Source: Methanothrix sp.
Lineage (GTDB): Archaea > Halobacteriota > Methanosarcinia > Methanotrichales > Methanotrichaceae
DNA: 55,042 nt
Reading direction: 5' to 3'
Assembly: GCA_017994055.1 (NCBI GenBank)
Contig: JAGOLL010000006.1
Span: 1 to 55,042 of the forward strand
Below the pieces are notes generated by a model. It searched no databases. It had not been told where the DNA came from and was given only the letters and a program-made list of their open reading frames with translations. Position numbers and translations under genes: made by a program. Positions 33,991-44,305 of the stretch are shown here, piece after piece. Positions within the stretch are counted from its first letter, which is position 1, and every line of letters begins with the position of its first letter.

Positions 33991-36900
33991 TTATTCAAGT
34001 TCTCCTTGCCATTCGGAAAGCTTCTTTCTTACTGTCTCGGCATGGGGGCTTTCGATTCGCTCGAAGATTGAAAGAGCATATTTGGCATTTTCAATAGCAT
34101 CGCCTTGCTGGCCGATCTTGTCTAGAACTTGGCTTATATCGAAGTAAGCGCATCCTTCGCGCTCATGATCTTCAATCTCTCGATAGATTTCTAATGACTG
34201 TTTCAAGTATTCGATACCCTTTCGTATCGCTCCCAAATCGATGTATGCTTGCCCAAGCTTGGCCAAAGCGTTACCTTTGCTTAGTCCGGAACCACTCATA
34301 AGAGCAGTATCACATTCTTGCTTGAGGCAATCGAGGACTATGCATGGTTTGCATTTTTTTGCATTATTCTCGGTCAAACCATCCTTATCCGTCTTTTTTT
34401 CTTGATTAGATGCGTTCCATTCTCGCAGTTTTTTCCCTACTGTCATCGAGATAGGGCTTCGAATATCCAAAAAGATTTTTTGTGCTGCTTCTGCGCAATG
34501 TATGGCTTTTTCACGCTGACCTAAATTGAACAACGCCTTGCTCATTTTCCACAAAGTATTACCTTCTCCCCGAGGATCGCTCATCTCCGAATAAATGGCC
34601 AATGACTTTCTGTAAAAATCCATTGCATCAGCGAAATTTCCAATAGACGAATGACATCCTCCGATATTACTTAGCAGTTTTGCTTCAGCTCTAATATCTC
34701 CGAATTTCAAATTTATCGCTAGTGCCTCCTCATAAAATCCTATAGCTTTGTGAGGATCGCCTTGACATGAATATGATCTTCCTAAATTAGCTAACGCTGC
34801 GACCACTCCATGAAGATCTCCAATCTCTCTATGAATCGCCAACGCTTTCTCGGCAAATTCAATAGCTTTAAGCCTATTCCCAGAATTTAGATATGCTCCG
34901 CTCAAAGTATCAAAATTTTTTGCTTCACCTCTAAGATCTCCTATCTCTTCGTTGATTGCCAAAGATCGCTCATAATAATCGATACCAAGCTGCACATCAC
35001 CTAATTTTGAGTAGGCTCCAGCCAAATTGGCGAGGCTAATTGATTCCCCCCGTCGATCACCTATTTCTCGATGAATTGCTAATGCTTCTTTGCTAAACTC
35101 TATCGCTTGATGAATATCGCCCCTACTTGAGTATGCTCCACCTAAATTGCCAAGGGTGCTAGCCTCACCCCTTCGATCACCTATCTCTCGATGAATTGCC
35201 AGTGCTTCTTTGAGATATTCAATAGCTTGACGAGTATCACCTAATTTTGAGTATGCCCCACCTAAATTGCCAAGGGTGTTAGCTTCACCTCTTCGATCAC
35301 TTATCTCTCGATGAATTGCCAGTGCTTCTTGGATAAATTCAATAGCTTGACGAGTATCGCCTAATTTTGAGTATGCTCCACCTAAATTGCCAAGAGTATT
35401 GGCTTCGCCCCTTTGGTCCCCCATCTCTCGATGAATTGCTAATGCTTCTTTGAGATATTCTATAGCTTGACGAGTCTCACCTAATTTTGAGTATGCTCCA
35501 CCTAAATTTCCAAGAGTATTGGCTTCGCCCCTTCGGCCTCCCATCTCTCGATGAATTGCTAATGCTTCTTTGATAAATTCAATAGCTTGACGAGTATCGC
35601 CTAATTTTGAGTATGCTCCACCTAAATTGCCAAGAGTATTGGCTTCGCCCCTTCGGTCCCCCATCTCTCGATGAATTGCCAATGCTTCTTTTAGATATTC
35701 AATAGCTTGACGAGTATCACCTAATTTTAAGTATGCACCACCTAAATTTCCAAGAGCGTTGCCTTCGCCCCTTCGGTCCCCCATCTCTCGATGAATTGCC
35801 AATGCTTGTCGCCCTAATTCAATGGACTTATAGCTCTCGCCCAAGGCAGCATAAACTTGCCCAAGACTACCTAGAGTTGATCCTTCAGTTTCACGATCTC
35901 GGTTCTGTCGATGTATGGCAAGAGACTTCTCCAAATATTCAACGGCTTTCCGCATTTCACCTAGATCCGCGTAAGCTCTACCAAGAATTCCTAGATGAAC
36001 ACCCTCGAGTCTGGGATTATCTCGCTGACGTGATATTTCTAAGCCTATTTTCGACCATCGAAGCCGTTCTTTTGGATGTTGTCGAAGGGCCAGAATGTGA
36101 ATTCCTGCTGCAGGATAGTCGCTACAAAGGCCAGCAACCATTTGATTTTTCAAATATATTTTTTCCATCCAGGCCCAGCCAGCCAGTATATTTGCCTCCT
36201 CGCGGTCAAAGAGCGCCAGGGCCGACTGAATGCTGAGGCCTCCTTTTAGATAGAGTGCATCGGCTTCGGATAATAGCTCTTTGTAGTGCTCTGCGTGGCG
36301 CTTTCGAGCATCATTCCTGGCAATCTCGCTCCCTTCCTCCAGTCTCCCCGCAGCAAACAGACGCACCAGATCGTGTTGGTGATATCTTCCTTCACTCTCG
36401 GGCTCCTGTCTCTGATATTCTACTAGGCTCCAGCGCACCAGTTCAATCAAATGACTATGGCCCTCATCTTGGCAGACAGTCTCCTCGGCATTGGCATCAA
36501 AATCAAAAGGAAAGACCGATAATTCTCTAAAAACCATCGCCGCATCAGGTTCGAGACGCCGATAGCTCAGGCTCAATTTCAGATCCAGGTCCTCTTCCAC
36601 TCCCTCCTTGCCTATTCGTTTCAGCCTCTGCTTTTCATCCTGCAACTCCCTGGCATATTGCTCCGGGCTTGAGTCGGGTGTGTTGGCTAAAAAGCTGCCC
36701 GCCGCTCGCAGAGCCACTGGCAGGCAGCCGCACAGGCGGGCCATATCCTCCCACGCCTCCTTTTTCGGAGTCTTCCCACCAGAGGAATCCCATCCTGCTG
36801 TATTTTGCAGCAGTTCTACGGCCTTATCCAGCTTCAAGACCTCGAGATCTTTGAGGCTCATGCCTGGCAGCGTGAATTTTCGTCGTGATGTGACGATCAA

Positions 36901-37446
36901 ACTACACTTTGATGGAGGCAGGAGCGACCGTATCTGGCCATCATTAAGGACATTATCGAGCAGCAAGAGAGCGCGTTTGCCAGCTAGCACGGAGCGATAG
37001 AGGTTGGCAAGCTCTGCCTCGTTCTCGGGCAGACGGAGAGCCGGAGCATAAGAGCGAATAACCTAGGCCATGGCATCCATATCTGTCAAAGGCCGTGAGC
37101 TGGCGCCCTGCATATTGACAAATAGCTGGCCGTCTGGAAAACGATCCTTGAGCCTTTCCCCTAAGGCAAAGGCCAGAGCAGTCTTTCCAACACCACCTAG
37201 GCCCCGCAGGCCGATGATGACTGAGTCGTGCTGGAAAATGCCTAGCAGCTCATCCAGCTCTTCGTCTCTACCAGTGAAATCCAGAGGAGGCAGGGGAATC
37301 TGGCGGGGAATTGGAAGTTTTTCATGTGAGCCGATATTAACGGTTCCGACATTTCCCGGAAAAACCGGAGAACTTGCATTCACAATATTAGTTTGCGGGC
37401 CCTGTACTTCCTGATCCCGCTGATCGAAGCCTCTTCCTTCAGTCAT
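33991..37446 (-). pseudogene. NB-ARC/STAND NTPase with TPR repeats (NLR-like), interrupted by one in-frame TAG
   Basis: One frame of 1,151 codons contains a single TAG at 37063-37065 (codon 128), otherwise intact. Residues 7-39 are the motif shared with the upstream effector (FDQR, VQGPQTNI, GNVGTVNIG). The NB-ARC domain follows: FTGRDEELDELL, Walker A GLGGVGKT at 82-89, Walker B RALLLLDN at about 157-164, sensor LIVTSRR and a GLPL-like GCLPVALRAAGSF. A winged-helix region and a helical part come next, and from about residue 430 at least a dozen TPR-type repeats of about 40 residues. The stop lies where homologues would have Gln (CAG to TAG). The second piece could restart at GTG 36990, after Walker A is lost. 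The stop overlaps nothing; the start overlaps the effector stop (ATGA). Confidence 0.85.
35020..35870 (-). repeat. Near-identical 120-bp tandem repeats encoding TPR units
   Basis: Seven or eight consecutive 120-base units code for the pattern QAIEYLKEALAIHREMGDRR plus GEANTLGNLGGAYSKLGDTR. Neighbouring units differ by only a few bases, far more alike than the outer TPRs of the same gene. This indicates recent duplication or gene conversion and a length-variable sensor array. Confidence 0.85.
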
Positions 37447-37886
37447 TGGCTCTTCCCGCGTCCGCCCTCGCCAAAGTTTACTGTCCCGATGTTTCCGGAG
37501 AAGACTGGCGCATTCGCCTCGCCTATGTTGGTTTGAGGCCCCTGGACCGTCTGGCCTCTCTGGTCAAAAACCATCCCTGCCTGGGCTTTCCCGGCTTCAT
37601 CCACCAGTTTCTTCACCTTTTCAGCGAAATCCGGGTCCGCCTTCATCTTCTCTGCCAGAACGCTCTTTAGCGCCCCCTGCCTCTCCTCAGAATCCGGAAT
37701 CTCTTTGGCCCTTGCCAGGGTCTGCTCGGCATAAGAATCGCCTTTGAACTTGTCCGCAACAGACTGGCAAAGATCGCCGATAACTCCTCCAATCTTTTCT
37801 CCGGCGCTCTTGGAGAGGGCATCAAGGCCTTTTGCCACATAGGGAGCGGCAAGGCTGGCAAGACCTGCTATGCTTATGGGGTCCAT
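37443..37886 (-). CDS. Small helical putative effector with C-terminal shared motif, paired with the STAND protein
   Basis: The product is 147 aa. AAGGAG nine bases before the ATG at 37886 decides the start over the in-frame ATG three codons upstream. Residues 1-105 are helical: a hydrophobic amphipathic N-terminal helix (MDPISIAGLASLAAPYVAKG) followed by charged helices. This resembles HeLo/HELL-like and bacterial Bell-type membrane-active effector domains in layout (inference). Residues 107-139 (FDQR, VQGPQTNI, NAPVFSGNIGTVNFG) match residues 7-39 of the next gene at 24 of 33 positions. The genes overlap as ATGA. A shared motif at the effector C-terminus and receptor N-terminus is the hallmark of NLR-associated amyloid signalling pairs. 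Confidence 0.7.
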   Translation of the reverse strand: MDPISIAGLASLAAPYVAKGLDALSKSAGEKIGGVIGDLCQSVADKFKGDSYAEQTLARAKEIPDSEERQGALKSVLAEKMKADPDFAEKVKKLVDEAGKAQAGMVFDQRGQTVQGPQTNIGEANAPVFSGNIGTVNFGEGGRGKSQ

Positions 37887-38034
37887 CACAGTCATCTCCT
37901 TAATAAGGAAGCATCTGTTAATCGACTATCTGAAAAGATAAACCTTTGCTGCAAGGACTTCAATTCAAAATTGTGAAATCCAGCGCCATTTTAAAAAGTC
38001 CTGAAAAAAGATGGGTTTTACAGATCCCGGCAGC

Positions 38035-39357
38035 CTATCCCGCCCCGCCCACCGTCGCCTCTCCCACCAGCAGGTGCGGCGATCCGTCGCTCACGGGCAC
38101 GAGCTGCCCCGCCTTGCCGCAGCGGCCGCTGTTGAACTTGAGGTCATTGCCCACAGCTTTGACATGCATCAATGTCTCCAGGATCTTCCCGGATAGGGAC
38201 ACATCCCGCAATAGCCCCTTCTTTTCGCCGTTTTTCACCAGGTAGCCCCTCTTGGCATTGAACTGGAATACGCCCTCCCCTGTGCTCACCTGGCCGCCCC
38301 GGCTGCCAGCCAGATAGACCCCGTCTCCTAATTCTTCCAGGATCTCCTCCAGCTTCCATTCACCGTTGGCGATATAGGTGTTGCTCATCCTGACCACGGG
38401 CCGGTCCAGGCCGTCGGAGCGGGCATTTCTGGGCGTGCCGCCCAAACGGGCTGCCGTTTCCCGGGAGTTGAGATAGGAGCGCAGAATGCCCTTTTCCACC
38501 AGGACGCTCTCCTGGGCCAAGCTGCCCTCATCGTCGAAGGGGTAGTAGCCGTTCTGCATCAGGCTGGGATCGTCCTTGACGGTAACCAGCTCCGAGCCGA
38601 TTTGCTCTCCGAGTTTGCCCTCCAGGCAGGAGTCGCCCTCCAGAACGATATCTGCCTCCGTGGCATGACCCACCGCCTCATGCACAAATACCCCGGCCAG
38701 CTCCTGATCCAAAACCACAGGGTAGGTCCCGCCCTTGGGCACGGCGGCATCCAGCAGGGCTACCGCTGTCTGGCCCACCTCTCTGGCCAGCGCAACCGGA
38801 TCATGCCTTTCTAAGACCTCCAGGCCGCCCACCCCGGAGCGCCCCTCCCCGTCGGTCTGATAGATGCCGTTCCTATGAGCCACGGCGGTGATGTAAAAGC
38901 CCATGCGGGTCATCTTCGACTCCAGGTCCAGGCCCTCGGAACTCTGATAATGAAGGGCCAGATCGGACTCCATATAAACCGCCTGGGTGGATGAGACGCC
39001 TGCAACCTTTGCCGCGCCCTCAATCTCCCGCAAGAGAGCCACCTTCTCCTCCAAAGAGAGGTCCCTGGGGTCCTTTTTTACCGGCACGGCCAGGCTCTTT
39101 CCCGGCATAGCCGGAGCAAGGTGAAGATCCTCCTGCCGATCGATCTTTCTGGCCATACTCCGGGCCGACTCGATCTCCGGCCCCAGGTCATCCACGGCAT
39201 CCGTGGTCACAAATCCCCAGGCCCCGCCGAAAAGAGCCCTCACTGCGGCACCCTGAAAGGGAGCCTGGGAGATCTCCTCCAGCTTGCCGTTATCCAGAAC
39301 TATCCTGGTCCTGCTGCCCCGCAGGACCCGGATATCATAAAACTCTGCCTCTGCCAT
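38035..39357 (-). CDS. tldD: TldD/PmbA-family metalloprotease TldD
   Basis: The product is 440 aa from the ATG four bases after the lonB stop; the frame is open further upstream but inside lonB. The zinc motif HEAVGHATEAD (HExxxH) is intact, and the C-terminal GxG-rich barrel (SDGLDRPVVRMSNTYI, GVYLAGSRGGQVSTGEG, VGNDLKFNSGRCGKAGQ) is typical of TldD. TldD/TldE act together on unfolded peptides and modified natural products. The partner tldE/pmbA is not in the window. It is last in the arsR-cdc48-lonB-tldD unit, which suggests a role in general protein quality control. Confidence 0.88.
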   Translation of the reverse strand: MAEAEFYDIRVLRGSRTRIVLDNGKLEEISQAPFQGAAVRALFGGAWGFVTTDAVDDLGPEIESARSMARKIDRQEDLHLAPAMPGKSLAVPVKKDPRDLSLEEKVALLREIEGAAKVAGVSSTQAVYMESDLALHYQSSEGLDLESKMTRMGFYITAVAHRNGIYQTDGEGRSGVGGLEVLERHDPVALAREVGQTAVALLDAAVPKGGTYPVVLDQELAGVFVHEAVGHATEADIVLEGDSCLEGKLGEQIGSELVTVKDDPSLMQNGYYPFDDEGSLAQESVLVEKGILRSYLNSRETAARLGGTPRNARSDGLDRPVVRMSNTYIANGEWKLEEILEELGDGVYLAGSRGGQVSTGEGVFQFNAKRGYLVKNGEKKGLLRDVSLSGKILETLMHVKAVGNDLKFNSGRCGKAGQLVPVSDGSPHLLVGEATVGGAG

Positions 39358-39361
39358 TCTC

Positions 39362-41332
39362 CTAAATGCTCCTGGAAGGAGTGGGAATGCTCTCCGGCAG
39401 GCTGATGCCGATCTTCTTTTCCGTAGCAAACCTCTTCAGCTTCTCAATCAGTCGGTTTCTCTGTCCGCCCATCATGGCATACTCAAAGACCTCGCTGATG
39501 TTGGAGACGGGAATGATCTCAATCATGCCCCTGAAGGCCTCGTCTATCAGGACATCGCCCATGTTGGACTTGGGTATGAGCACCGTCTTGATGCCCGCCT
39601 GGGCCGCAGCCTCGATCTTCTGGGTCACGCCTCCCACGGGCATGACATCACCCCGCACCGAGAGCGAGCCGGTCATGGCCACGGTCTGCTTGACCGGTAC
39701 CCCTTCCAGTGCCGATATTACCGCAGTGGCAATGGATATGGAGGCGCTGTCCCCTTCCACGCCCTCGTAAGTGCCTATGAACTGAATATGCACATCCTTC
39801 TTGGTGATGTCCTCGCCCAGGAATTTCTTGATCAATACGGAGACATTGGTCACCGCCTCCCGGGCGATCTCCTGCAGCTTGCCCGTGGCGATGATCTTGC
39901 CCTCCTCCTTGGACTGGGCCGGGGTGATCTCGGCCATTATGGGCAGCACTATTCCCGAGTCGCCCATCACCGCCAGGCCGTTGACCCTTCCCACCTCATC
40001 TCCCGAGGAGTGGAACATGCTGTAGTCCTTGCGCCGCTCCATGTACCTGTCGGCGAGCTGCTGCTCCACCGACCGGGCCATCTTCTTGGCCTGGATCACG
40101 TGATCCGTCTCGGTCAAGCTGGCTCCGTTGGATCGGGCTATGTCTCCCGCCACCCGGATAAGCCCGCCCAGATCACGCAGCATAAGGGTAAGATGGCCCT
40201 TTCTGCCGGATCGCCTCTTGGCCTCCCGCATGACCTCAGCCACGGCATCGCGGGTAAAATGGGGGATCTTGCCGTCCCGGACGATCTCCTGGGCCACAAA
40301 GCGGATAAGCTTGTTTCTGTTCTCCAGGGTATCGTCTATGCTGTCTCTCATATAGACCTCATAGCCATAGCCCTTGATGCGGGAGCGGAGAGCTGGGTGC
40401 ATTCCCTGTACCGCATCCAGGTTACCGGCAGCAATCATGATGAAATTGCAGGGTACAGGCTCGGTTCTGACTAGAGCCCCGGAACTTCTCTCGCTCTGGC
40501 CGGTAATGGGATACTCCCCTTCCTGCAGAGCGGTGAGCAGGCTCTGCTGCGACTCCGGTCTCAGGGTGTTGACCTCGTCTATGAATAGAACCCCCCGGTG
40601 GGCCTTATGAATGGAGCCGCACTCCACCCGCTCGTGGGACGGCGTCTCCAGCCCTCCCGACTGGAAGGGATCATGGCGAACATCACCCAGCAGAGCCCCG
40701 GCATGAGCACCGGTGGCATCAACATAGGGTGCCTTCTTCTTGCTGTTGTTGTCCACCAGGAGCTTGGGGACCATGGCATCCTCTTTGGGGAGCATATAGC
40801 GCAGCGATAGGAAGATGAGCGCCGCGGCTATGACCCCAAAGAGAAGCTGGCCAGTGTAATAGGAATAGACTATCAGGGCCATAACTATGAGCATGAGGAA
40901 CATATTGCGGGTTTGAACCTTCTTTCTGGCCTCCATCTTCTGGGCCTCGACTATCTGCTTGCCCCGCCCGGCAGGCACCACCCTGATGCGTGGGGTGTTG
41001 TTGTCCTCTGGATTGGCATAAACCAGGACATCCTGCAGCTCCTCCACAGGAAGAAGCTCGCTCATGGCCTTGCCCAGCATGGACTTGCCCGTCCCGGGAG
41101 AGCCTATGAGCATGACATGCCTTCTCTGACTTGCTGCCTTCTTTATTACCTCTACAGCTTCGTCTTGGCCGATAACCTGATCTATCAGGTTCTCGGGTAC
41201 GGTTATGCTGCTGGTATCCTTGAAATCAATGTCTCCCAGCAGCTCGGTTGGCTCATCATCAGAGGTCAATTTTTCTGCCCTCATATCTCCTTTAAATCCT
41301 TCTTGACTATATATCTGGTGCTTTGCATCCAT
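39362..41332 (-). CDS. lonB: Archaeal membrane-anchored Lon protease LonB
   Basis: The product is 656 aa. Walker A GSPGTGKSM lies at 77-85. Two membrane spans (about 144-159 and 162-178) interrupt the AAA domain, as in all archaeal LonB, and hold the hexamer at the inner face of the membrane. Walker B is GVLFIDEVNTL. The protease domain carries the Ser-Lys dyad S529 (EGVEGDSASISIA) and K572 (MPVGGVTQKIEAA). It degrades unfolded and regulatory proteins with ATP. The start could also be Met17 of the frame. It lies 29 bases after cdc48. Confidence 0.93.
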   Translation of the reverse strand: MDAKHQIYSQEGFKGDMRAEKLTSDDEPTELLGDIDFKDTSSITVPENLIDQVIGQDEAVEVIKKAASQRRHVMLIGSPGTGKSMLGKAMSELLPVEELQDVLVYANPEDNNTPRIRVVPAGRGKQIVEAQKMEARKKVQTRNMFLMLIVMALIVYSYYTGQLLFGVIAAALIFLSLRYMLPKEDAMVPKLLVDNNSKKKAPYVDATGAHAGALLGDVRHDPFQSGGLETPSHERVECGSIHKAHRGVLFIDEVNTLRPESQQSLLTALQEGEYPITGQSERSSGALVRTEPVPCNFIMIAAGNLDAVQGMHPALRSRIKGYGYEVYMRDSIDDTLENRNKLIRFVAQEIVRDGKIPHFTRDAVAEVMREAKRRSGRKGHLTLMLRDLGGLIRVAGDIARSNGASLTETDHVIQAKKMARSVEQQLADRYMERRKDYSMFHSSGDEVGRVNGLAVMGDSGIVLPIMAEITPAQSKEEGKIIATGKLQEIAREAVTNVSVLIKKFLGEDITKKDVHIQFIGTYEGVEGDSASISIATAVISALEGVPVKQTVAMTGSLSVRGDVMPVGGVTQKIEAAAQAGIKTVLIPKSNMGDVLIDEAFRGMIEIIPVSNISEVFEYAMMGGQRNRLIEKLKRFATEKKIGISLPESIPTPSRSI

Positions 41333-41361
41333 ACTTCTCTGGTCCTCTGGGTGCCATCTCT

Positions 41362-43563
41362 CTAGGCTTTGAACTCGCAGATCATCTTCTGATACTCTTC
41401 CATTATCTCTTTGGATAGATGGGGCCGAACCAGCTTCAGGGCCTCCTGGAAATGCTTGCGGGTGACGGCTATCCTGTCCAATATCAATTCCTCTCTTCTC
41501 ATATCCGGCACGATCTGCTCTCTTAAAGCCAGCATTCCCGCTTCGTGGCAGATCATCTCCAGGTCGGCACCGGAAAAGCCCTCGGTCAGTTCAGCCAGCC
41601 ACTGTGGCGAGACAGCGGAGCATGCCATCCGGGAGAGGAAGATCTCTAGTATCCTCGTCCTTGCTTTGATGTCAGGCATGGGGATATAAATCAAACGATC
41701 GAATCTTCCCGGCCGGAGCATGGAGCTGTCCAGGAGGTCCGGCCTGTTGGTGGCGGCCACCACCACCACATCTTTGAGCTGCACCAGGCCGTCCATCTCC
41801 GTCAGAAACTGGCTGACCACCCTCTCCGTAGCATGGGAATCCGATCCGCTTCCCCGACCGGGGAGCAGCGAATCTATTTCATCAAAGAAGATCAGCGCCG
41901 GTGCTGCCTGGCGGGCCTTTCTGAATACCTCCCGAACCGCCCGCTCCGACTCGCCTACCCACTTGCTCAGCAGCTCCGGCCCCTTGATGCTGATGAAGTT
42001 GATATGGCTTTCAGTGGCCAGTGCCCGGACCAGCAGGGTCTTGCCGGTGCCGGGCAGGCCATAGAGCAGTATGCCCCGCGGTGGCCGGACCCCCACGGCA
42101 GAGAAGGCCTCCGGATATCTGAGCGGCCAGTCCACCGCCTCGATAAGGGCCTGCTTGGCGCTCTCCAGGCCGCCCACCTCATCCCAGTGCACCTCGGCCA
42201 CCTCCACAAAGACCTCTCTCATGGCCGAGGGCTCGATCTTCTTCATCGCCTGCAGGAAATCCTCTTTGGTCACCCGCAGCCCCTCCACAACCTCAGCCGG
42301 AATGTCCTCTTTTATGTCCAGATCCGGCAGAGCCCTCTCCAGAGTGCGCATGGCCGCTTCTTTGCAGAGGGCATAAAGGTCCGCTCCCACAAAGCCGTGC
42401 GTGGCATTGGCCACCTCCATAAGGTCCAGATTATCATCCAGGGGCATGCCCCGGGTATGGACATAGAGGATCTCCAGCCGACCATTCTTATTGGGAATGC
42501 CTATCTCTATCTCCCGGTCGAAACGCCCACCCCGCCGGATAGCCGGATCCAGGGCATTAGGCCGGTTGGTGGCGGCGATGACTATAACCTCGCCCCGAGA
42601 GGAAAGCCCGTCCATGAGGGAGAGCAGCTGCGCCACCACCCTTCTCTCCAGGTCCCCTGAGACCTCCTCTCTCTTGGGGGCGATGGAGTCTATCTCGTCT
42701 ATGAATATGATGGAGGGTGCGGTCTTGGCCGCCTCGTCGAAGATCTGGCGCAGCCTCTGCTCGCTCTCGCCGTAAAACTTGGATACGATCTCCGGCCCGG
42801 ATATGGATATGAAGTTGGCATCGGTCTCTCCGGCTACCGCCCGAGCGATGAGAGTCTTTCCCGTGCCGGGAGGGCCGTGTAGAAGGACGCCGCGGGGCGG
42901 ATTGATGCCCAGCCGGGAGAAGAGCTCGGGATGGCGCAGGGGAACCTCGATCATCTCCCTGATCTCTCTTATCTCCCTGGCCAGGCCGCCTATATCCTCA
43001 TAGGAGATATCACGCACGTGCAGCGCCAGCTCCTCCAGGGTCTCACGAGTGATGCTGATTATGGTCTCCGGTGTGACCAGCACCGCACCGGCGGGCATGG
43101 TGCTGACCACAGCAAGGTTGAGGCTGTTGTTGATCATCTCCACCCTCAGCATCTCTCCTTTGACCACCGCTCTGCCCTGCAGCATGCGCAAAAGATAGGC
43201 TGGACCGCCCATGAGCCGGATGGGGCGGGTGGGAGCGACTACTATCTTTCTGGCCGGCCTGGCCTGGGCCAGGGAGACGGTCACCTTGCTGTCTATGCCC
43301 ACTCCCAGGTTGGCCCGGGTGTTTCCGTCGATTCGAATCAGATCATCTGCATCCTCCGGATTGCCCGGCCAGGCTATGGCATAGAGCTTTTCCTTGCCTT
43401 GGATCTCCACAACGCCTCCGTTCTCCAGGGAGAGGGAGGCCATTGCCGCCGCTCCAATTCTGGCCACGCCCTTTCCTGCATCCTTGTGATAAGCTTCGGC
43501 AATCCGCAACTGAACAGAAAAACCGACTTTCTGTGCCTCATCGACCAACTCAGGGCTCGTCAT
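41362..43563 (-). CDS. cdc48: Cdc48/VAT AAA+ unfoldase
   Basis: The product is 733 aa with the N domain (double-psi barrel plus beta-clam, residues 1-180) and two AAA modules. D1: Walker A GPPGTGKT at 230-237, Walker [10 protein letters not shown], sensor [11 protein letters not shown]2: GLPGTGKT at 502-509 (Leu replaces Pro), [19 protein letters not shown]. Arg fingers RRGGRFDR and RPGRFDR are both present. It unfolds substrates for proteasomal or other degradation. It lies between an ArsR-type regulator (43 bases upstream) and lonB, forming a proteostasis operon. Confidence 0.93.
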   Translation of the reverse strand: MTSPELVDEAQKVGFSVQLRIAEAYHKDAGKGVARIGAAAMASLSLENGGVVEIQGKEKLYAIAWPGNPEDADDLIRIDGNTRANLGVGIDSKVTVSLAQARPARKIVVAPTRPIRLMGGPAYLLRMLQGRAVVKGEMLRVEMINNSLNLAVVSTMPAGAVLVTPETIISITRETLEELALHVRDISYEDIGGLAREIREIREMIEVPLRHPELFSRLGINPPRGVLLHGPPGTGKTLIARAVAGETDANFISISGPEIVSKFYGESEQRLRQIFDEAAKTAPSIIFIDEIDSIAPKREEVSGDLERRVVAQLLSLMDGLSSRGEVIVIAATNRPNALDPAIRRGGRFDREIEIGIPNKNGRLEILYVHTRGMPLDDNLDLMEVANATHGFVGADLYALCKEAAMRTLERALPDLDIKEDIPAEVVEGLRVTKEDFLQAMKKIEPSAMREVFVEVAEVHWDEVGGLESAKQALIEAVDWPLRYPEAFSAVGVRPPRGILLYGLPGTGKTLLVRALATESHINFISIKGPELLSKWVGESERAVREVFRKARQAAPALIFFDEIDSLLPGRGSGSDSHATERVVSQFLTEMDGLVQLKDVVVVAATNRPDLLDSSMLRPGRFDRLIYIPMPDIKARTRILEIFLSRMACSAVSPQWLAELTEGFSGADLEMICHEAGMLALREQIVPDMRREELILDRIAVTRKHFQEALKLVRPHLSKEIMEEYQKMICEFKA

Positions 43564-43606
43564 CTCTTGCCTCTTTATTTGGATTTGTTAGATGATAGGG
43601 CCGCAT

Positions 43607-44236
43607 CTATCTGATGCTCCATTTCTGGTCTGCGATATGAACTGCGCCTCGCTCTTTGAGCTGCCTCAGCCGGTCTGCCACTACCGCCTCTGCCATCTCC
43701 AGCTTATCCGCCAGCCGGGATGAGTTGTCATCTCCGCATAAAAGAGCAGAGAGAATCTCCGCTTCCAGCTCGTCTTGAGCATAGCTATGGGCTGCCTGGC
43801 AGGCTCTCCTCTTGATCTCCATCTCTCGGCCCTCTATCTGCTCTAGGAGGAGGCGCAGCTCCTGCCTCTTCATCTCCAGTCTGGAAAGCTCCTCTTTCAG
43901 GTTCTTCAGATCCTGGGCGGGATCCTGTTCCTCTGCTCCCGGAGTATCCTCTGAAAGATAAGCCCGGACGCCGTAGGAATGGGGCGATAGAGCCACCTCC
44001 AGAACCGTCCTTCTTTTTATGCGGAAGTACTTCCGCCTTCCCTGCTCCTGGTAGCACTCCACCAGGCCGGCCCGCTCCAGCATCTCCAGATGATCAATGA
44101 TTGCCTTGGGTCCCACATCCAGCCTTTTGGCCATCTCATTGAAGTAAAAGGGGCGAAAGGATAAGAGCTGAAGGATGCGCCTTCGGTTCTCATTCCCCAG
44201 GATATCTAGAAGTTCAACCGGATCCAATATCATCAC
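43607..44236 (-). CDS. ArsR-family winged-helix transcriptional regulator
   Basis: The product is 209 aa (ATG at 44236 or 44233). Residues 1-75 are a winged HTH: ELLDILGNENRRRILQLLSF, FNEMAKRLDVGPKAIIDHLE, ERAGLVECYQEQGRRKYFRI. A Glu/Lys-rich coiled coil follows (about 105-150) for dimerisation. The last 45 residues form a second HTH-like segment (SRLADKLEMAEAVVADRLRQ, LKERGAVHIADQKW). No metal-binding cysteine pair is seen. Being first in the cdc48-lonB-tldD unit, it probably autoregulates this proteostasis operon, perhaps in response to stress. Confidence 0.8.
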   Translation of the reverse strand: MMILDPVELLDILGNENRRRILQLLSFRPFYFNEMAKRLDVGPKAIIDHLEMLERAGLVECYQEQGRRKYFRIKRRTVLEVALSPHSYGVRAYLSEDTPGAEEQDPAQDLKNLKEELSRLEMKRQELRLLLEQIEGREMEIKRRACQAAHSYAQDELEAEILSALLCGDDNSSRLADKLEMAEAVVADRLRQLKERGAVHIADQKWSIR

Positions 44237-44305
44237 TCGATCATCACTTTGACGAACTTAAAGTTACTAACAATAAGTTAGATAAATCTTGCGGTGCGTT
44301 CCTCC

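Noticed and set aside
35020..35870. CRISPR-like periodic repeats
   Set aside because: The repeats are 120 bases long, contiguous without spacers and in frame, coding for TPR units.
37063..37065. TAG in the NLR as pyrrolysine
   Set aside because: Pyl would need pylS/pylT, which are not seen, and the protein class has no known Pyl. A CAG to TAG change or a base error is simpler.
41833..42660. Long plus-strand frames opposite cdc48 and lonB
   Set aside because: They are mirror frames of highly conserved AAA genes on the minus strand.
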